Positions 12,841 through 24,647 of a stretch of DNA of 64,000 nucleotides are shown one piece after another (the first letter of the stretch is position 1; each line of letters begins with the position of its first letter). Position numbers and translations under genes: made by a program. The DNA lies in NCBI RefSeq assembly GCF_003945595.2, contig NW_024104558.1:62001-126000 (forward strand), read 5' to 3'. The DNA comes from Pipra filicauda (lineage: Eukaryota; Chordata; Aves; Passeriformes; Pipridae). Under the pieces are notes generated by a model. It was not told the DNA's origin, did not search any database, and was given only the letters and a program-made list of their open reading frames with translations.

Positions 12841-15065
12841 CGTGTGCAGCATCAGTTTGAGGAGCAGTGATTCGGGATTTGGGATTTGGGTGGGTTTCAT
12901 GGGATTTGGGAGTCCACTGGCTCCACCCTGGGGCTCTGGAGGCTTTGCCCTGGCTCTGCTGGCAAGGTGCTAGACAGGGAGTTAAATCATCCAGCCCTGC
13001 CATCCCCCTCCCCTCCCACCACAGAGAATTCTGACTTTTCGGGAACCTCCTGGGGCTGCACGTGGGAAAGGAGCTGCTCTCCTGGTCCCCCAGCCCAGCT
13101 GATCCCCCAGAGCTGTGGATCTGGGCACTGACGCCAGCGTGTCTCGCTCCAAATGTCACCACTCCCTGTTGTCTGCAGCCTGGGGGAGGTGTGGGGGAGG
13201 CACAGCTGGGACCCCGGGGCTCCACTGCCCCTCCTCCCCCCCGAAATCTGAGCAGCGAGTCCAGGAGGGATCTGTGCTCTGCAGGGCTCAGGGAACACTG
13301 GGATGACTCCCCCATCCCCTTCCCGTCTCGGGGGTTATTCCAGGGGGGTTTGCACAGGCAGGATGGGGATGGATTGGGATGTCAGGCATTATCTCACCCT
13401 GTAATGGCATTTTGCTTTCGCTGCTTCCAGGATCGTAATTGGGATGGCAATAAAATCTCCAATGCAGCAGCTGGAGACAGGGCTTAAAAAACGCAGCCAG
13501 CCCAGCACTGGTGCCGAGCAGAGCTGGGAGGTGGAGGGAGGGCTGTCACTCCACACTCCTCTTGCCTGGGATTCACTCCAAGCAGAGTTTGGGGCTCCTC
13601 CTGTGCCCCCCTCGCCCCCTGCCCCCGCAGAGCTTTGCCTGCAGAGCTCCGAGCCGCTTTTCCCGTGGAGAGCTGAGCAGTCCTGCCAGGACCGCGTTGT
13701 TTTCCACCCACAGCTGCCTCTCCCTGCTGTCCTCAGAGCAGGCAGCTGCCTGTCAGTCTGGCCTGTCAGTCTGTCCATCTGCCCACAAGTCCAGTCGAAT
13801 TAAAGCCTCTGGAATGATGGATCACCCTCGCAAGGTGTGGAGGCAGCAGCCCCGGGGACTCCAGGCTCCTGCTCCAGAGGAAAGCTGGGCTCTCTGCCAT
13901 GCCAGGCACCCCTGCACTCCCTGCCGTGGGTGATGGCACCCCATGGGGCTGAGCCCTCAGGAACAGGGTCCTTCCTGAGGCCCAAACCTGGAAATGGCTG
14001 TTGTTTTGTCCGTGAGCCTCAGAGTCTCAGAGCAGTGCCTGGCACACGGAGGTGCCGCCGCAGTTCAGGTGAGGGATTAGGAGGAGATTTTGCCACCAAA
14101 GGTCCAGCCCTGGCAGCAAGTGACAGTGATCATGGCATGATTTATGTGCCAGCCCCACGAGGGGCTCAGAAGCTGAACTTAACAAACGACCCGAGCTAAC
14201 GAGGGCTGGCACGGCCAGCCGGGCACACAAACGAGGGCGTTCGCTGGGGCAAAGCCCGTGGGAGGCAGCTGGCACTCAGTGCCATGGAGTCATCATCCAG
14301 CAGCATTGGAGGGCTCTGCTGGGCGCTGCTGGGCAGACTGGGATGGGGCTGGGCCGGGGCTGGGCTGGGGGTGGCTGCACGTGCGCCTTCCGAGCGCTCC
14401 GCACGCCCCCGAGCAGCGTCATCCATCAGCCTCCTGAAAGGTGGCTAATTACAGCGTATGCTTTGCTGTTCCCACCATTAATCATCCTGCTCCAGCACTT
14501 CATTTATTATGGAGCTGCCTGGCTGGGAGCAGAAAAGGCACAGGGTCCCTCCATGAGACGAGGTGGCACCTTCTCCCCACTGCTCCAGAGCCCCTCTGGG
14601 TGATGTGCATTTAGGGACGTTGTGGGGTGTCCCCAGCACAGCCTGTGCTCTGCCTGGGGATGTCCTGGTTGACCAGGCTCCGATATGTTCCCTCCATCCC
14701 TTTCCACATCACTCCATCCACGTTGGATTCAGTGCTCTCCTGCACCGAGGTTTTGCTCCCAGGGTGCTGCTCCCAGGCTGTGTTTTGGTGAGTGATGAGC
14801 TGGGAAAGCAGGAAGCAGGAGGGGGAGGCAGCTGCAGGGCAAGGAGCAAATTCCCCTCTCTCATTTAATGGTCTTTATTTGTGTCTCTGTGGGGGCAGGA
14901 GCCCTTGGCAGGAGCGTGACCCTGTTTTCCAAGATGTTCTGCTTGTAGCTGGGATGTGTCTGTGCCCGACTGTCCCATCTGTGCTGCCAGGGCTGGGGGG
15001 GGGCTCATGTACTGTAAATCTCTCAGCAGCATTGTGGTGTGGGCTCTAAAACTGAGATGGCAGGA

Positions 15066-15263
15066 GGACAGTTCCCAGGGGCTCAGGCTCCCCATCCCTA
15101 CTCATGGGCTGGGAAGAAACCTGAATGTGGGCAAACCTTGGGCTCCAGCTAAGTTTGGACGGGCATCTTTTGGCTCGGATGGGGACCTGTTGGCTCAGAT
15201 GGGGACCTGTTGGTTCAGGTGGGGACCTGTTGGCTCAGGTGGGGCCCTTACAAAGCCCAGAGT
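15066..15263 (+). repeat. Local duplication, copy A
   Basis: It shares an extended stretch with 17856-18013: GGACAGTTC at the left, then the CTCATGGGCTGGGAAGAAAC block and a CTTGGGCTCCAGCT block. It ends at CAAAGCCCAGAG. Copy A has an inner tandem expansion of about four 20-21 bp units (GATGGGGACCTGTTGGCTCA type, 15177-15245). Both copies are in the same orientation about 2.8 kb apart. Nothing suggests a gene. Confidence 0.8.
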
Positions 15264-17855
15264 CCCTGGGCTGTATCCTGCCCTTGGGTGGGAGAGGAGG
15301 AAGGTGGTTTTACAGTGGAGGCCTCCCAGACGTGGGATATAAGCTTGTTGCTGGGTGGGTGCTCAGGGACAAGGACATCCTGGGGGCTGTGGCCAGAACT
15401 GGTGCTCGTGGCAGACTGGGGTGGTCCTGGGGGTCTGGGCTGTCAGCCCACATTTGCCTTCCAGACCCTCCTCATCCTGCCCATGATATTAATGGGCTTC
15501 TGCAAATCAGAAGTTCTCACTGTGCAGAAGGGACTTGGCTGGGAATCCTCGCAAAAATAATCCCTGGTGTCCATGTGGGGACAGGTTCCTCTCCAGCATT
15601 TCTGATGTGGAGCAGCTCAGTGGCAGCAAAGTGTTTGGGCTGCAGGTGGAGAGGGGGAGTCGAGCTCAGCCTTTGCTCCTGTGTGGTCCAGCAAGTGCTG
15701 AACCTGTTGAGATCCAGGTCAGGTTCAGTCTCAGCCACCATTTCCCAGTAGCAGATCCAGGTCTGACTGGTGGTTCAATCCAACTGCTTGAGTGGAAATA
15801 AGTCCAGCACCCATTTGTCCTGCTCCCCCTTCCCTCCTTTTAGAGGAGTTATTCACCTTGGTAGAGAAATAAAGATGCTCCTGGAATATTAAACAGCTCC
15901 CCAAAGCCCCTGGTGCTGATGAGTGGCTTCTGCACCTCGTGCCTGGTACATGCAGTGACCTTTCAGAAATGTTGTACGTTGTGGTCGTATCTAAATGTCT
16001 TCTCTCCTGGGAGCATCTTGTGGAGATAGAGATTCAGACATGATGTCTATCAAGAAGAAAAGCAGATTGTGGCCAATCTGTGGCTGCCTGCACAGTATTG
16101 CCTGGGCCACGTGCTCAGGAATCATAAGGTTGTCTCTAAAAATAAGCAGTGGCTTCTTTGGAGTCGTCTCCCTGGTGTCTCAGCTCATTAGGGAATCCTC
16201 GGCCCTGGGTGTCCGCGGTGTTTTGCGAGGGCTGGGAGTTTCCACGGGGGAGGGAAGTGGAGAGTGGAGTGTCCTGTGGACTCGGGGTGGGATCCTGGGG
16301 TGGGAGGATGGCTCCCTGAAGGCACCAGCTATGGAGTTTGCGGGCTGGGAAGGTAAATCCTGCCGAGCTGGGAGCTGGCACAGCCACTGCTCTGGCCCCA
16401 AGACCTGGGGCTGCTGAGCAGGAGGAGCTGCAGGAGATGCAGCAGCTGCCAGCCACCAAAATAACTCCCTTCTGGAGAAGCTTTTCATGTTCTCAAGCCC
16501 TTAAGGCACGCCTGGGGACGCTCTGCAGTGACCCAGCAGAGCCTGTCTCCTGCACACACGGCTCCTTTCACGCTTTCTCTCCCCATTTCTGCACATTGTC
16601 AGGAAAATCTGTTGCTGTTTGAACAGCCTCGAGAGGGACACGAGGGTGACCGTGGTCCCAGCCCCACTGCTGGGCTCTGACATGGCTGTTGGGGACAGTC
16701 ACTTGGCCACCTGATGCCCTGAGGACCCTCAGGCCACTTGCAGGTCCTGCAGAGTGGGGGGACCCACCACAGGGATCCTGCTGGATGGGGGACCACAGGG
16801 GCCCTGCTGGGTGCCCCCCAACCCCTGAGGTTGCCCCAGTGCCCACCCAGCCCCTCAGCTGTCCCTCTGTTCCCCCAGCTCTGCCCTCCTGCCTGCCCAG
16901 CCCGGCTCTGCTGGCAAAGGGACTGACCCAGAAAAAACAGCGCCGAGAGCGGCAGAGCCCAGAGAATTTGTTTCCCAGCCAGCCTCTGATGGGATTAGGA
17001 ATAACTCTCTACTGGATAATTCTCCATTAGGGCTGGTGATTGATTTTCTTCCTTCTTACCCCCAGCTCTCTCCTCCTCTCCCTCTTTCAGCTGCATTATT
17101 CTCATGCTTGGTTTGCTAATTGCCTGATCACCAGAGCCTGGCGTGGGCACATCCCTGGCCTGCTTTGACCCTCAGAGTTCCCTGCCTTTTGTTTATGTCT
17201 CAGCGCTGATTTAATCTCCTCCACGTCCCAGAATGAGCTGGGATGTTTCTGCTGCCCGACACGGAGGGAGGAGCCTGCTGGTGTCACCTCAGGAGCCAGG
17301 GAAGATCCTGGGGATGCCCCTTCAGTTCCTCCCCGTCACCTCCATCCTCTCCATCCCCCCACGTCTTTTCTGGTTTTTTCCAAGCTCAGTGTGGCCACAA
17401 ATCCACTGGTTCTGCAGACTTGAGGTAAAAATAAAGAATGAAATGAAATAAAGCTGCAGGAGCCACAGATTTGGTTTTAGGGGTGGCACAGGTCACCTCT
17501 GGTCCTCATTGCAGTGTCTCTGCCATGAGCTGCAGCAGTGGCTGGAAAGGCATGGTTTGGATCCCTGACTTCACGTTTGGGCATAAAACTGCTCTGTCAG
17601 GTCTAAAAAAGACCAAAAAGTCCCCCCAGGGATCCCCATCAGCCCGTGGTGCCACAGGTCAACATCAGTAGCGTCACCACCAAGAGCTGAGGACGAAGCA
17701 GACTCCCTGGGGACCCCGTGTTTCTGCCTGTTCAGCCCCAAAACCACATGGGGGGCTGTGTTTCTGCTGGCTGTTGCAAGGTGTCATTGAGGGCTCGAGG
17801 TTTCCTGGCAGGGAGGGAGGAGCAGACGTCTGGACAGGCTTTGGCACAGCACTGG

Positions 17856-18013
17856 GGACAGTTCACAGGGGCTCGGCCTCCCCATCCCTACTCATGGGCT
17901 GGGAAGAAACCTGAGTACAGGCAAAGCTTGGGCTCCAGCTTGGTTTGGATGGGCACCTTTTGGCTTGGATGGGCACCTTAGGCTTGGATGGGGTGCTCTG
18001 CAAAGCCCAGAGC
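17856..18013 (+). repeat. Local duplication, copy B
   Basis: Partner of 15066-15263 with the same block order. The inner tandem part is shorter and diverged (GGATGGGCACCTTTTGGCTT units, 17947-17993). It is itself bracketed by a smaller direct repeat, TCTGGACAGRCTTTGGCACA, at about 17829 and again at about 18021, so the duplication history is nested. Confidence 0.8.
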
Positions 18014-18240
18014 CAGCAAATGTCTGGACAGACTTTGGCACAGCCCTGGGAACTCCTCGTCCAGTCTCAAGGAGCTCTGGCTGCCCTGAGCCCTGTGCAG
18101 GGCCTGGGGCCAGGGTTCAGCCTGGCACCCACCTCTGGCAGTGCCTGGCATCAGGGGGCCCATCCTCTGCCCCAAGCCCCTGCCAGCAGCTCCAGGAGGT
18201 CGAAGTCCCAGACAAGCCATCGAGCCCACTTGGTGCAGCC

Positions 18241-18297
18241 CTGGTCCTACTCCTAATCCTATTCCTATTCCTATTCCTACTCCTACTCCTACTCCTG
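18241..18297. repeat. Hexanucleotide microsatellite (CCTATT/CCTACT)n
   Basis: About nine consecutive six-base units alternating CCTATT and CCTACT. It gives artificial Gly-Ile/Gly-Val or Ser-Arg/Asn-Arg dipeptide ORFs on the minus strand, which are not genes. Confidence 0.9.
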
Positions 18298-19270
18298 ATA
18301 ATCTGGGTCTCATTTAGGTCACACCCTGGGGTTGGGGAGCAGAGGGATCTCATGCTGAGGGTGAGTTCAGAACTCTCCCCCAGTCCTGGCAGCTGTAAAT
18401 GAGCTGGGGAAGCACTGAGCTGCTTCCACAGGGATTTCTGGATGCTCCATCCCCCCCAGGCCCAGCCCAAACCCCCTCCCCGGGGCTGGCAGTGTCTGTG
18501 AGGGGGCTGGCACAGCCAGGCCAGGGTTGGCACTGGCTCCCCTGGCTGGGAGCCGGGTGTGGGCTGGGGACAGCAGCCAGGGAGCGAGGGTGGCACAGGG
18601 ACAGGGCTGGCTGCCGGCAGTGCCCAGGGTGTTTCCAGCAGCACTTGGCTGCTGTTGGTGTTTGTAGGAGCCTTTTCCTGTCTCGTGCCAAATTTGGGAC
18701 ATGCTGGCACTGGCATGAGTCGTTGGCACTGGCACCTGTGTGTCAGGGCTGGGATCATCCCCCCCGTTGGGCTTTTGAGCACTTGCTGCCCCATTTTCTC
18801 CCTCCCTACTTAGGCATCTCCATCCTCCCCGGGGTCCCCATGCCTGGAAAGATGCAGCAGCATCCCATAAACTGAGCCCAGAACCTCCCCGGGGTGCCTC
18901 TGCCTGCCCCCACCCCAGGAAGGGGGTACCCCAGGCCTGGAGCAACACTGGTGGGATTTGGGAAGGAGAAGGTCTCAGCAGGACCATTTGCATCCTGCTG
19001 GAAGCATAAAACAAGGCATTGCTTTGCCTGAGGTGTTTGTGCTCAGGAGATGTCCGAGCAGGGGAACCTGGAAATGTCACCCTGGGCTGATTTTGTGGCC
19101 TTTGTTCAGAAAAAGGGAGAAATGGCAGCGGGGGAACAGCTGCTCTTGGAGGAGCTGATGGTGCTGAGCACGTGCTAGCAGAGCAGGAGCAGTCTGAAGG
19201 AGGTGGAAGGGACTGTGCTGCCTCCTCTGCTCTGGGAACAGGTGGGGAGAGGAGCAAAATCCCACCTGCA

Positions 19271-19498
19271 GGAATCATGGAATCCCAGAATAATCAGAAT
19301 AAGGTTGGAAGGGACCTTAAAGCCCATCCAGCTCCACCCCCTGCCACGGGCAGGGACACCTTCCCCTGTCCCAGGGTGCTCCAAGCCCTGTCCAGCCTGG
19401 CCTTGGACACTTCCAGGGGTGGGGTGGGATGGGAGTCAGTTCCCACAGAATGGCACTTACCAACCCAAACCATTCCATGATTGTGTGATCATCCAAGA
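19271..19498 (-). mobile_element. Composite CR1 with inverted end, copy 1
   Basis: Left part (19271-19420) is a normal minus-strand CR1 3' fragment. It then joins, through GGCACTTACCAACCC, to a plus-oriented CR1 3' tip (CCAAACCATTCCATGATTGTG, 19460-19490). The element therefore carries CR1 3' ends pointing outward at both sides. The same join, inverted, occurs at 29117-29320. Confidence 0.75.
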
Positions 19499-21133
19499 AC
19501 CAGTTCCTCCATGCTGCTGGGACAGAATGGGCTCGGTGGCCACACATCCTGGTGGGGAAGGAGGCAGGGAGGGAGGGACGGGCTCTTCCAGGGGCTCACA
19601 AGTCGCCGAAGTGTCTCTGCTCTGGTTCCTGCCATCACAGCCCCTCAGCCCCAGGCTCTGCTGGCTCTGTGCCCCAGCCCTGCGTGCAGCAGGCGTGTGT
19701 TATTTTTAAAAACAAATTAAATGAGGAGAAGAGCCTCTATCTAGGCCTTGCACTGGAGGCTTAATTGGCCTGGCCCCCCCGGGAGCAGGCGAGCCCGGGA
19801 CTATCGCAGTAACGAGCTATTAATAAACAACCCGGCTTGGACCGGGGGCCCAGGGGTCACTGCAGGGGACTGGGGGTCTCTGCAGCTGGGGCAGCTCCTG
19901 CAGGGTGTCCTGGGCTGGCAGGGACCTGCAGAGCCAGAGCCAACCTTGACTCCTGAGCTCGTATGGCCCTGGATTTGCCAGGAGGGGCTCACCCAGTACC
20001 TGTTAATCCCCTCTGTGGCGTTTGCTGAGGGTGTTGGGGCTGTGCCCAGCTCCACCAGAGCACCCACGGGTGCCAGGGCAGCCAGCAACAGCAACAACAA
20101 ATGTTCCTCCTCCTGGGCTGGAGTCGTCCTCCTCCCAGGTAAAACTGCGAGAGCCATCGCCCAGCTCCACAGCTGTCGGCACAAGTTAGAGTTCCCACTG
20201 TTTTATGGATAACCAGGCGGTGACTGTCCATCCAACCCAGCAGGAACAGGTAAAACCACCCAAACAGAGGGCAGATAACTCCAGCAGCCAGGATTCCTGC
20301 CCCTGCAGTGGGGGTGCCTGGACCAAACATGGGACAGGGGTTGCCAGGGTGGCTGCGGAGCAGGAAGGTGAGCCCGGGGCTGCGGCTCCCGCTGCCCATC
20401 TGCCGGGAAAACAACTCCAGCAGCTCCATACCTTTGCTTAGAGGCTCGGGTGGCCGCAGTAGTAACCAAAAGTGGAGTCGGGTTACCCGGGGCTCATTCA
20501 TAATGAACACGGGGCAGAGCTGGGCTGTGCTCGGCTGCCTCGGGCAGGGAGGGGAAGGGCAGAAACCCCCAGCCCCTGGCAGGGAGTGATGGGGGGCACA
20601 GTGGGGGAGACCCTCAGCCTGGCAGAGGCACCTGGGCACCTTTATTTATTTCAATAGAACAAAGAAGTGTCCCAGTAAACTGGGGAGGTTTTTCCTTGTG
20701 GGTTTGCCGGCCGTGCTCGGTCACATCCCGCCCGTCCGTGACACAGCAGGAGCAGAGCCTTGAGAACCAGGAGGACCCAGAGCCAGCTCAGGTTCCTGGG
20801 GCCACCAACCAGCACAAAGTGGCTTCTGGCACTGGAAGGCAGAGGTTGCCAAGCAGCTCCAGCCACATCCCCAGGGGACATTTGGGGTCCCCCAGTTGGA
20901 TGGGGGGGTTGAGTGCAAGGAGTGAATCTGAGCAGTGCTGGGGAGAGGGGAAGGAGGGGCAGGGGCAGCAGGGGGGTCTCCAGTCCCACCCTACTGTCCC
21001 CAGCAAGGGAAGCCAGTGCTGTTAAATCCCCTCCCTGTGGTTGTGTGAAACGGTGACACTTCTCTGTTGGTTTGAGTTCGTTGGAAGAAAAAGGGAAGTG
21101 TGGCAAAATTAAGACGTGCACCAAAAAAAAAGA

Positions 21134-21240
21134 GTCATAGAATGATAGAATAGAATCGCTGAGGGTGGGAGATCCCTCCGAGATCCTCGAGTCCAACTGT
21201 TACCCCAGCACTGCCAAGGCCACCACTTGTCCCTCAGCCC
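21134..21240 (-). mobile_element. CR1 LINE 3' fragment (third CR1 type)
   Basis: It begins with a reversed CR1 tip (TCATAGAATGATAGAATAG) after a short A-run, then has the GATCCTCGAGTCCAACTGTTA and CAGCACTGCCAAGGCCACCA blocks of an older CR1 subfamily. It is short and 5' truncated. Confidence 0.8.
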
Positions 21241-21949
21241 CCCATGTCCATAGAAGATAATCTCCCGGGTTCCAAAATTGCACCAGGGAATGGGTTTGTT
21301 GCCAGAAATTGCTCTGCTTGGGTAATGGGATCAGGGCAGGAAATCATCCATGGAGATTGCATACTTCCTCTGTGAGCACAGAGAGGATCAATAATCCTCC
21401 TCAGCTCCCCAAGGCTGTTCCCAAGTGCCTTGGGCAATGCTTTTGGGCAATGAGGACATGCAGAGGCACCAAGATGGATTTGAACATGCAGCCACACCAC
21501 GATGGCCTTGAGCAGCCACAGATGTCACATCCTCCCCACGTCCTGCTGAGTGATGGACACATTTGGGGGCCCTGATGTGCCCAGAGGGACAGAAGGGAGC
21601 ATGTGAGGGAGGCTTGGGCTTGGTCTAGTGCTCCCCAGAGCCACAGCTTGGGCCTCCCTGAAGGGCTGAACCCAGCCTGGCTGCCCTGGGGGGCTGCACA
21701 CCAGTTTGTCCCAGTGCTGTGGGAGTGATGGGACAAAGCCCCCCATACTGGGGGGGAGTCAATGCCCCACTCACTGCACCTCTATGGGGGTGGCTGGAGG
21801 TACCCCAACGTTCCCTTGCCAGGCCCAAAAACACCCCACGGTGCCCCGACCGAGCAGCTCTGCCACTTAATTAGGTTAATGGCCGTGTTTTGTTAAGGAG
21901 AGGCGGCTGAGGTGTTTGCGGCACTGGGAGATGCCTTTCCAGGCAGGCC

Positions 21950-22240
21950 GGCAGATTTGGGGCACGGGAGGGGACACGGGGTGGGAAAGGGGAAGCAAAG
22001 AAAAGGGAAAGCGGCGGCCAAGTGCTAATCCCTGGAAAGGGGGGCAGCGGGGGCACCGCGGCGTTAATCCCTCGGCGCAAAGATTGTGCCCGCGGCCGCC
22101 TTAATCCCCCCCGAGGGGGAAAGGGGTGTGGGGACAAGGGCCAGTCCCTACGTGCGACACCAAACGTCCCCGGTCCTGCGGGACCGCGCAGAGCCCGGGG
22201 CTGGGATTTGAGGCTTCCGAAAAGGCCCGTCCGAAGGTGG
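21950..22240 (+). promoter_or_regulatory. CpG-rich element just upstream of LINGO3
   Basis: GC- and CpG-rich stretch about 0.6 kb before the LINGO3 coding exon, containing CGGCGG, CCGCGGCG and CGCGGCCGCC runs. Three TAATCC motifs lie at 22026, 22065 and 22102, spaced 39 and 37 bases, which matches the core recognised by OTX/PITX/GSC-type homeodomains. Just upstream is TTAATTAGGTTAATGG (about 21868). It could be a proximal promoter or enhancer of LINGO3; no TSS can be read from sequence alone. Confidence 0.45.
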
Positions 22241-22797
22241 CTGGTGCTGGGCTTAGGAGGGAGAGAGGGGGCTTGGATTTGTGCCGCTGGATGAGAGGAG
22301 GGGATGGGGCATCCCACCCGTGTCACGAGTTTGCAAGGCCTCTGCCGGCATCTCTTTGATCCTGCACTGCCCGGGGGGTCTGTGCTGTCCCGGGGTGCTC
22401 TTTGCTCCTGCACTGCCCCGAGGGTCTGTGCCCCCATCACCCCGGGGTGCTCACAGTCCCCTGTGCCCGTGTGTGCCCCATCAGGGGAACAGAGCGGGGC
22501 GAGCCGGAGGCAGAGGCCGAGCTGTGGGTCTGCAGCTGTGGCTCCTCTGGCAAACCTCTCCCCTGCCTCCGTTTCCCTGTTCTCCTGAGAGGGTGTGCAC
22601 AGTGAGACTCATTTACCCCAGGTTTGCACAGGGCATGATCACCGAGTCACACACTGGGTGCTGAGAAAAGGATCTGGAGGGTTTCCTGGGGGAACTGGGA
22701 CCTTATCAGCCCATGGGCCATGGTTTGAGGACCACATGGGGGACCTGGGACCGTAGGACTCTTAGCCTGCACTGACTCCACGTGTCTCCCCTGGCAG

Positions 22798-22841
22798 GCT
22801 CCCAGGTGGATGGTAGTGAGCCCCTAGAGATGCTCCACACA
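22798..22841 (+). other. LINGO3: LINGO3 5' UTR part of the coding exon
   Basis: The segment between the splice acceptor (CCTGGCAG, ending 22797) and the chosen start. An in-frame TAG (22814-22816) lies in the frame entered from the distal exon at 852, so any upstream ATG there would terminate here. An alternative in-frame start at 22830 would add four residues (MLHT). Confidence 0.6.
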
Positions 22842-24647
22842 ATGACATGTTGGCTCCCAGTCCTGGCCCTGCACGTGGTCCTGCTGAGCCCCCCGTGGGT
22901 GGGATCCTGCCCCGCCCGCTGTGAGTGCGCCCCACACCTCAAATCCGTGGTGTGCCACCGCAAGCGCCTCACCTCCATCCCCGAGGGCATCCCCACCGAG
23001 ACCAGGATCCTGGAGCTCAACAAGAACCGCATCCGCTGCCTCAACCCCGGGGACCTGTCCCCGTACCCGCTGCTGGAGGAGCTGGATTTCAGCGAGAACA
23101 TCATCTCCAATGTGGAGCCCGGAGCCTTCAGCAACCTGTTCAACCTGCAGACCCTGCGGCTGCGGGGGAACCAGCTCAAGCTCATTCCCCCCGGGGTCTT
23201 CACCAAGCTGACCAACCTCACCCTCCTGGACATCAGCGAGAACAAGCTTGTCATCCTGCTGGACTACATGTTCCAGGACCTGCGGAACCTGAAGAGCCTG
23301 GAGGTGGGTGACAACGACCTGGTGTACATCTCCCAGCGTGCCTTCTCGGGGCTGCTGGGCCTGGAGCAGCTGACCATCGAGAAGTGCAACCTGACCTCCA
23401 TCTCGGCCGAGTCGCTCTCCTACCTCCAGAACCTGGAGGTGCTGCGGCTCCGCCACCTCAGCATCTCTGCGCTGGAGGACCAGAACTTCAAGAAGCTCTA
23501 CAACCTCCTGCAGCTGGAGATTGACAACTGGCCGCTGCTGGAAGAGGTCTCCCCCACCAGCTTCCAGGGACTGAACCTCACCTCGCTCTCCATCACCTAC
23601 ACCAACATCACGGCTGTGCCCGCCGCCGCCTTGAGGAACCTGGTGTACCTGCGGTACCTCAACCTGTCCTACAACCCCATTAGCACTGTGCTGAAGGGCT
23701 CCTTTAAGGACCTCATCCGGCTCCAGGAGCTCCACATCGTGGGTGCCCTCCTGGTGTCCGTGGAGCCGCAGGCTTTCTCCGGCCTGAGACAGATCCGGCT
23801 GCTCAACCTCTCCAGCAACTTCCTGTCCACGCTGGAGGAGAGCACCTTCCACTCGGTCAACACGCTGGAGACGCTGCGGGTGGACAGGAACCCCCTGGCC
23901 TGCGACTGCCGCCTCCTCTGGGTCCTGCAGCGGCGCAAGACGCTCAACTTCGACGGGCAGCAGCCCATGTGCTCCTCCCCGCCCGAGATCCAGGGCAACG
24001 CCCTGCGGGACTTCCCGGACTCAGTGCTCTTCGAGTACTTCACCTGCCAGAAGCCCAAGATCCGGGATCGGAAGCTGCAGCACGTGACGGCGCGGGAGGG
24101 CCAGTCCGTGTCCTTCCTGTGCCGGGCGGATGGGGAGCCCGACCCCTCCATCGCCTGGGTGTCCCCCCAGCACCGCATGATCACCACCCGCAGCACGGGC
24201 AGGGCCACGGTGCTGCCCGGGGGCACCCTGGAGATCCGCTTCGCCCAGGTGCAGGACAGCGGCACCTACATCTGCATCGCCAGCAACGCCGGCGGCAACG
24301 ACACCTACTTCGCCACGCTGACGGTGAAGGGGCGCCCGGCCGACGGCGCCCACCGCGCCAACCGCACCCTGTACCTCAGCGACTTCAACGACACCTTCCA
24401 CAACGACACCCAGGTCTTCTTGAAGTTTACCTTGGACCTCAAGACCATCCTGGTCTCCACGGCCATGGGCTGCATCACCTTCCTGGGCGTGGTGCTCTTC
24501 TGCTTCCTCCTGCTCTTCGTGTGGAGCCGTGGCCGGGGGCAGCACAAGAACAACTTCTCCGTGGAGTATTCCTTCCGCAAGGTGGACGGGCCCACCACCA
24601 CCACGGGCCAGGGAGGGGCCAGGAAGTTCAACATGAAGATGATCTGA
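22842..24647 (+). CDS. LINGO3: LINGO3, LRR and Ig domain neuronal membrane protein
   Basis: Complete 601-residue type I membrane protein in one uninterrupted exon, as usual for LINGO genes. Visible order: signal peptide (about 1-22), cysteine-rich LRR N-cap (CPARCEC, 23-40), about twelve leucine-rich repeats (about 50-345), LRR C-cap (NPLACDC, 350-402), one I-set Ig domain with cysteines C427 and C478 and the DSGTYIC motif, a membrane helix (about 535-561) and a short tail ending KFNMKMI. The start MTCWL matches the mammalian LINGO3 start; the ATG context has A at -3. The juxtamembrane [20 protein letters not shown] segment separates it from LINGO1/2/4. N-glycosylation sequons are frequent. 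LINGO proteins act at the neuronal surface; LINGO1 is a Nogo-receptor co-receptor, and the role of LINGO3 is less defined. PEAK3 and OAZ1 lie downstream, as in mammals. Confidence 0.97.
   Translation: MTCWLPVLALHVVLLSPPWVGSCPARCECAPHLKSVVCHRKRLTSIPEGIPTETRILELNKNRIRCLNPGDLSPYPLLEELDFSENIISNVEPGAFSNLFNLQTLRLRGNQLKLIPPGVFTKLTNLTLLDISENKLVILLDYMFQDLRNLKSLEVGDNDLVYISQRAFSGLLGLEQLTIEKCNLTSISAESLSYLQNLEVLRLRHLSISALEDQNFKKLYNLLQLEIDNWPLLEEVSPTSFQGLNLTSLSITYTNITAVPAAALRNLVYLRYLNLSYNPISTVLKGSFKDLIRLQELHIVGALLVSVEPQAFSGLRQIRLLNLSSNFLSTLEESTFHSVNTLETLRVDRNPLACDCRLLWVLQRRKTLNFDGQQPMCSSPPEIQGNALRDFPDSVLFEYFTCQKPKIRDRKLQHVTAREGQSVSFLCRADGEPDPSIAWVSPQHRMITTRSTGRATVLPGGTLEIRFAQVQDSGTYICIASNAGGNDTYFATLTVKGRPADGAHRANRTLYLSDFNDTFHNDTQVFLKFTLDLKTILVSTAMGCITFLGVVLFCFLLLFVWSRGRGQHKNNFSVEYSFRKVDGPTTTTGQGGARKFNMKMI

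Larger units (their letters stand above)
853..22797 (+). other. Gene-free stretch; possible LINGO3 first intron
   Basis: No ORF in this 22 kb resembles a known protein, and I found no convincing conserved exon with both splice sites. It begins at the donor after the distal CpG island and ends at a clean acceptor (pyrimidine tract then CAG at 22795-22797) before the LINGO3 coding exon, so it may be one long intron. It holds CR1 fragments, an LTR-like element, several tandem repeats and a local duplication, listed separately. The rest is unique-looking DNA in which I see no feature. LSM7, the neighbour on this side in human, is not present. Confidence 0.5.

Noticed and set aside
22824..23852. 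342-codon ORF antisense to LINGO3
   Set aside because: It is the mirror of a GC3-rich coding exon. Its Glu/Val/Gln-rich composition reflects the opposite strand, with no domain of its own.
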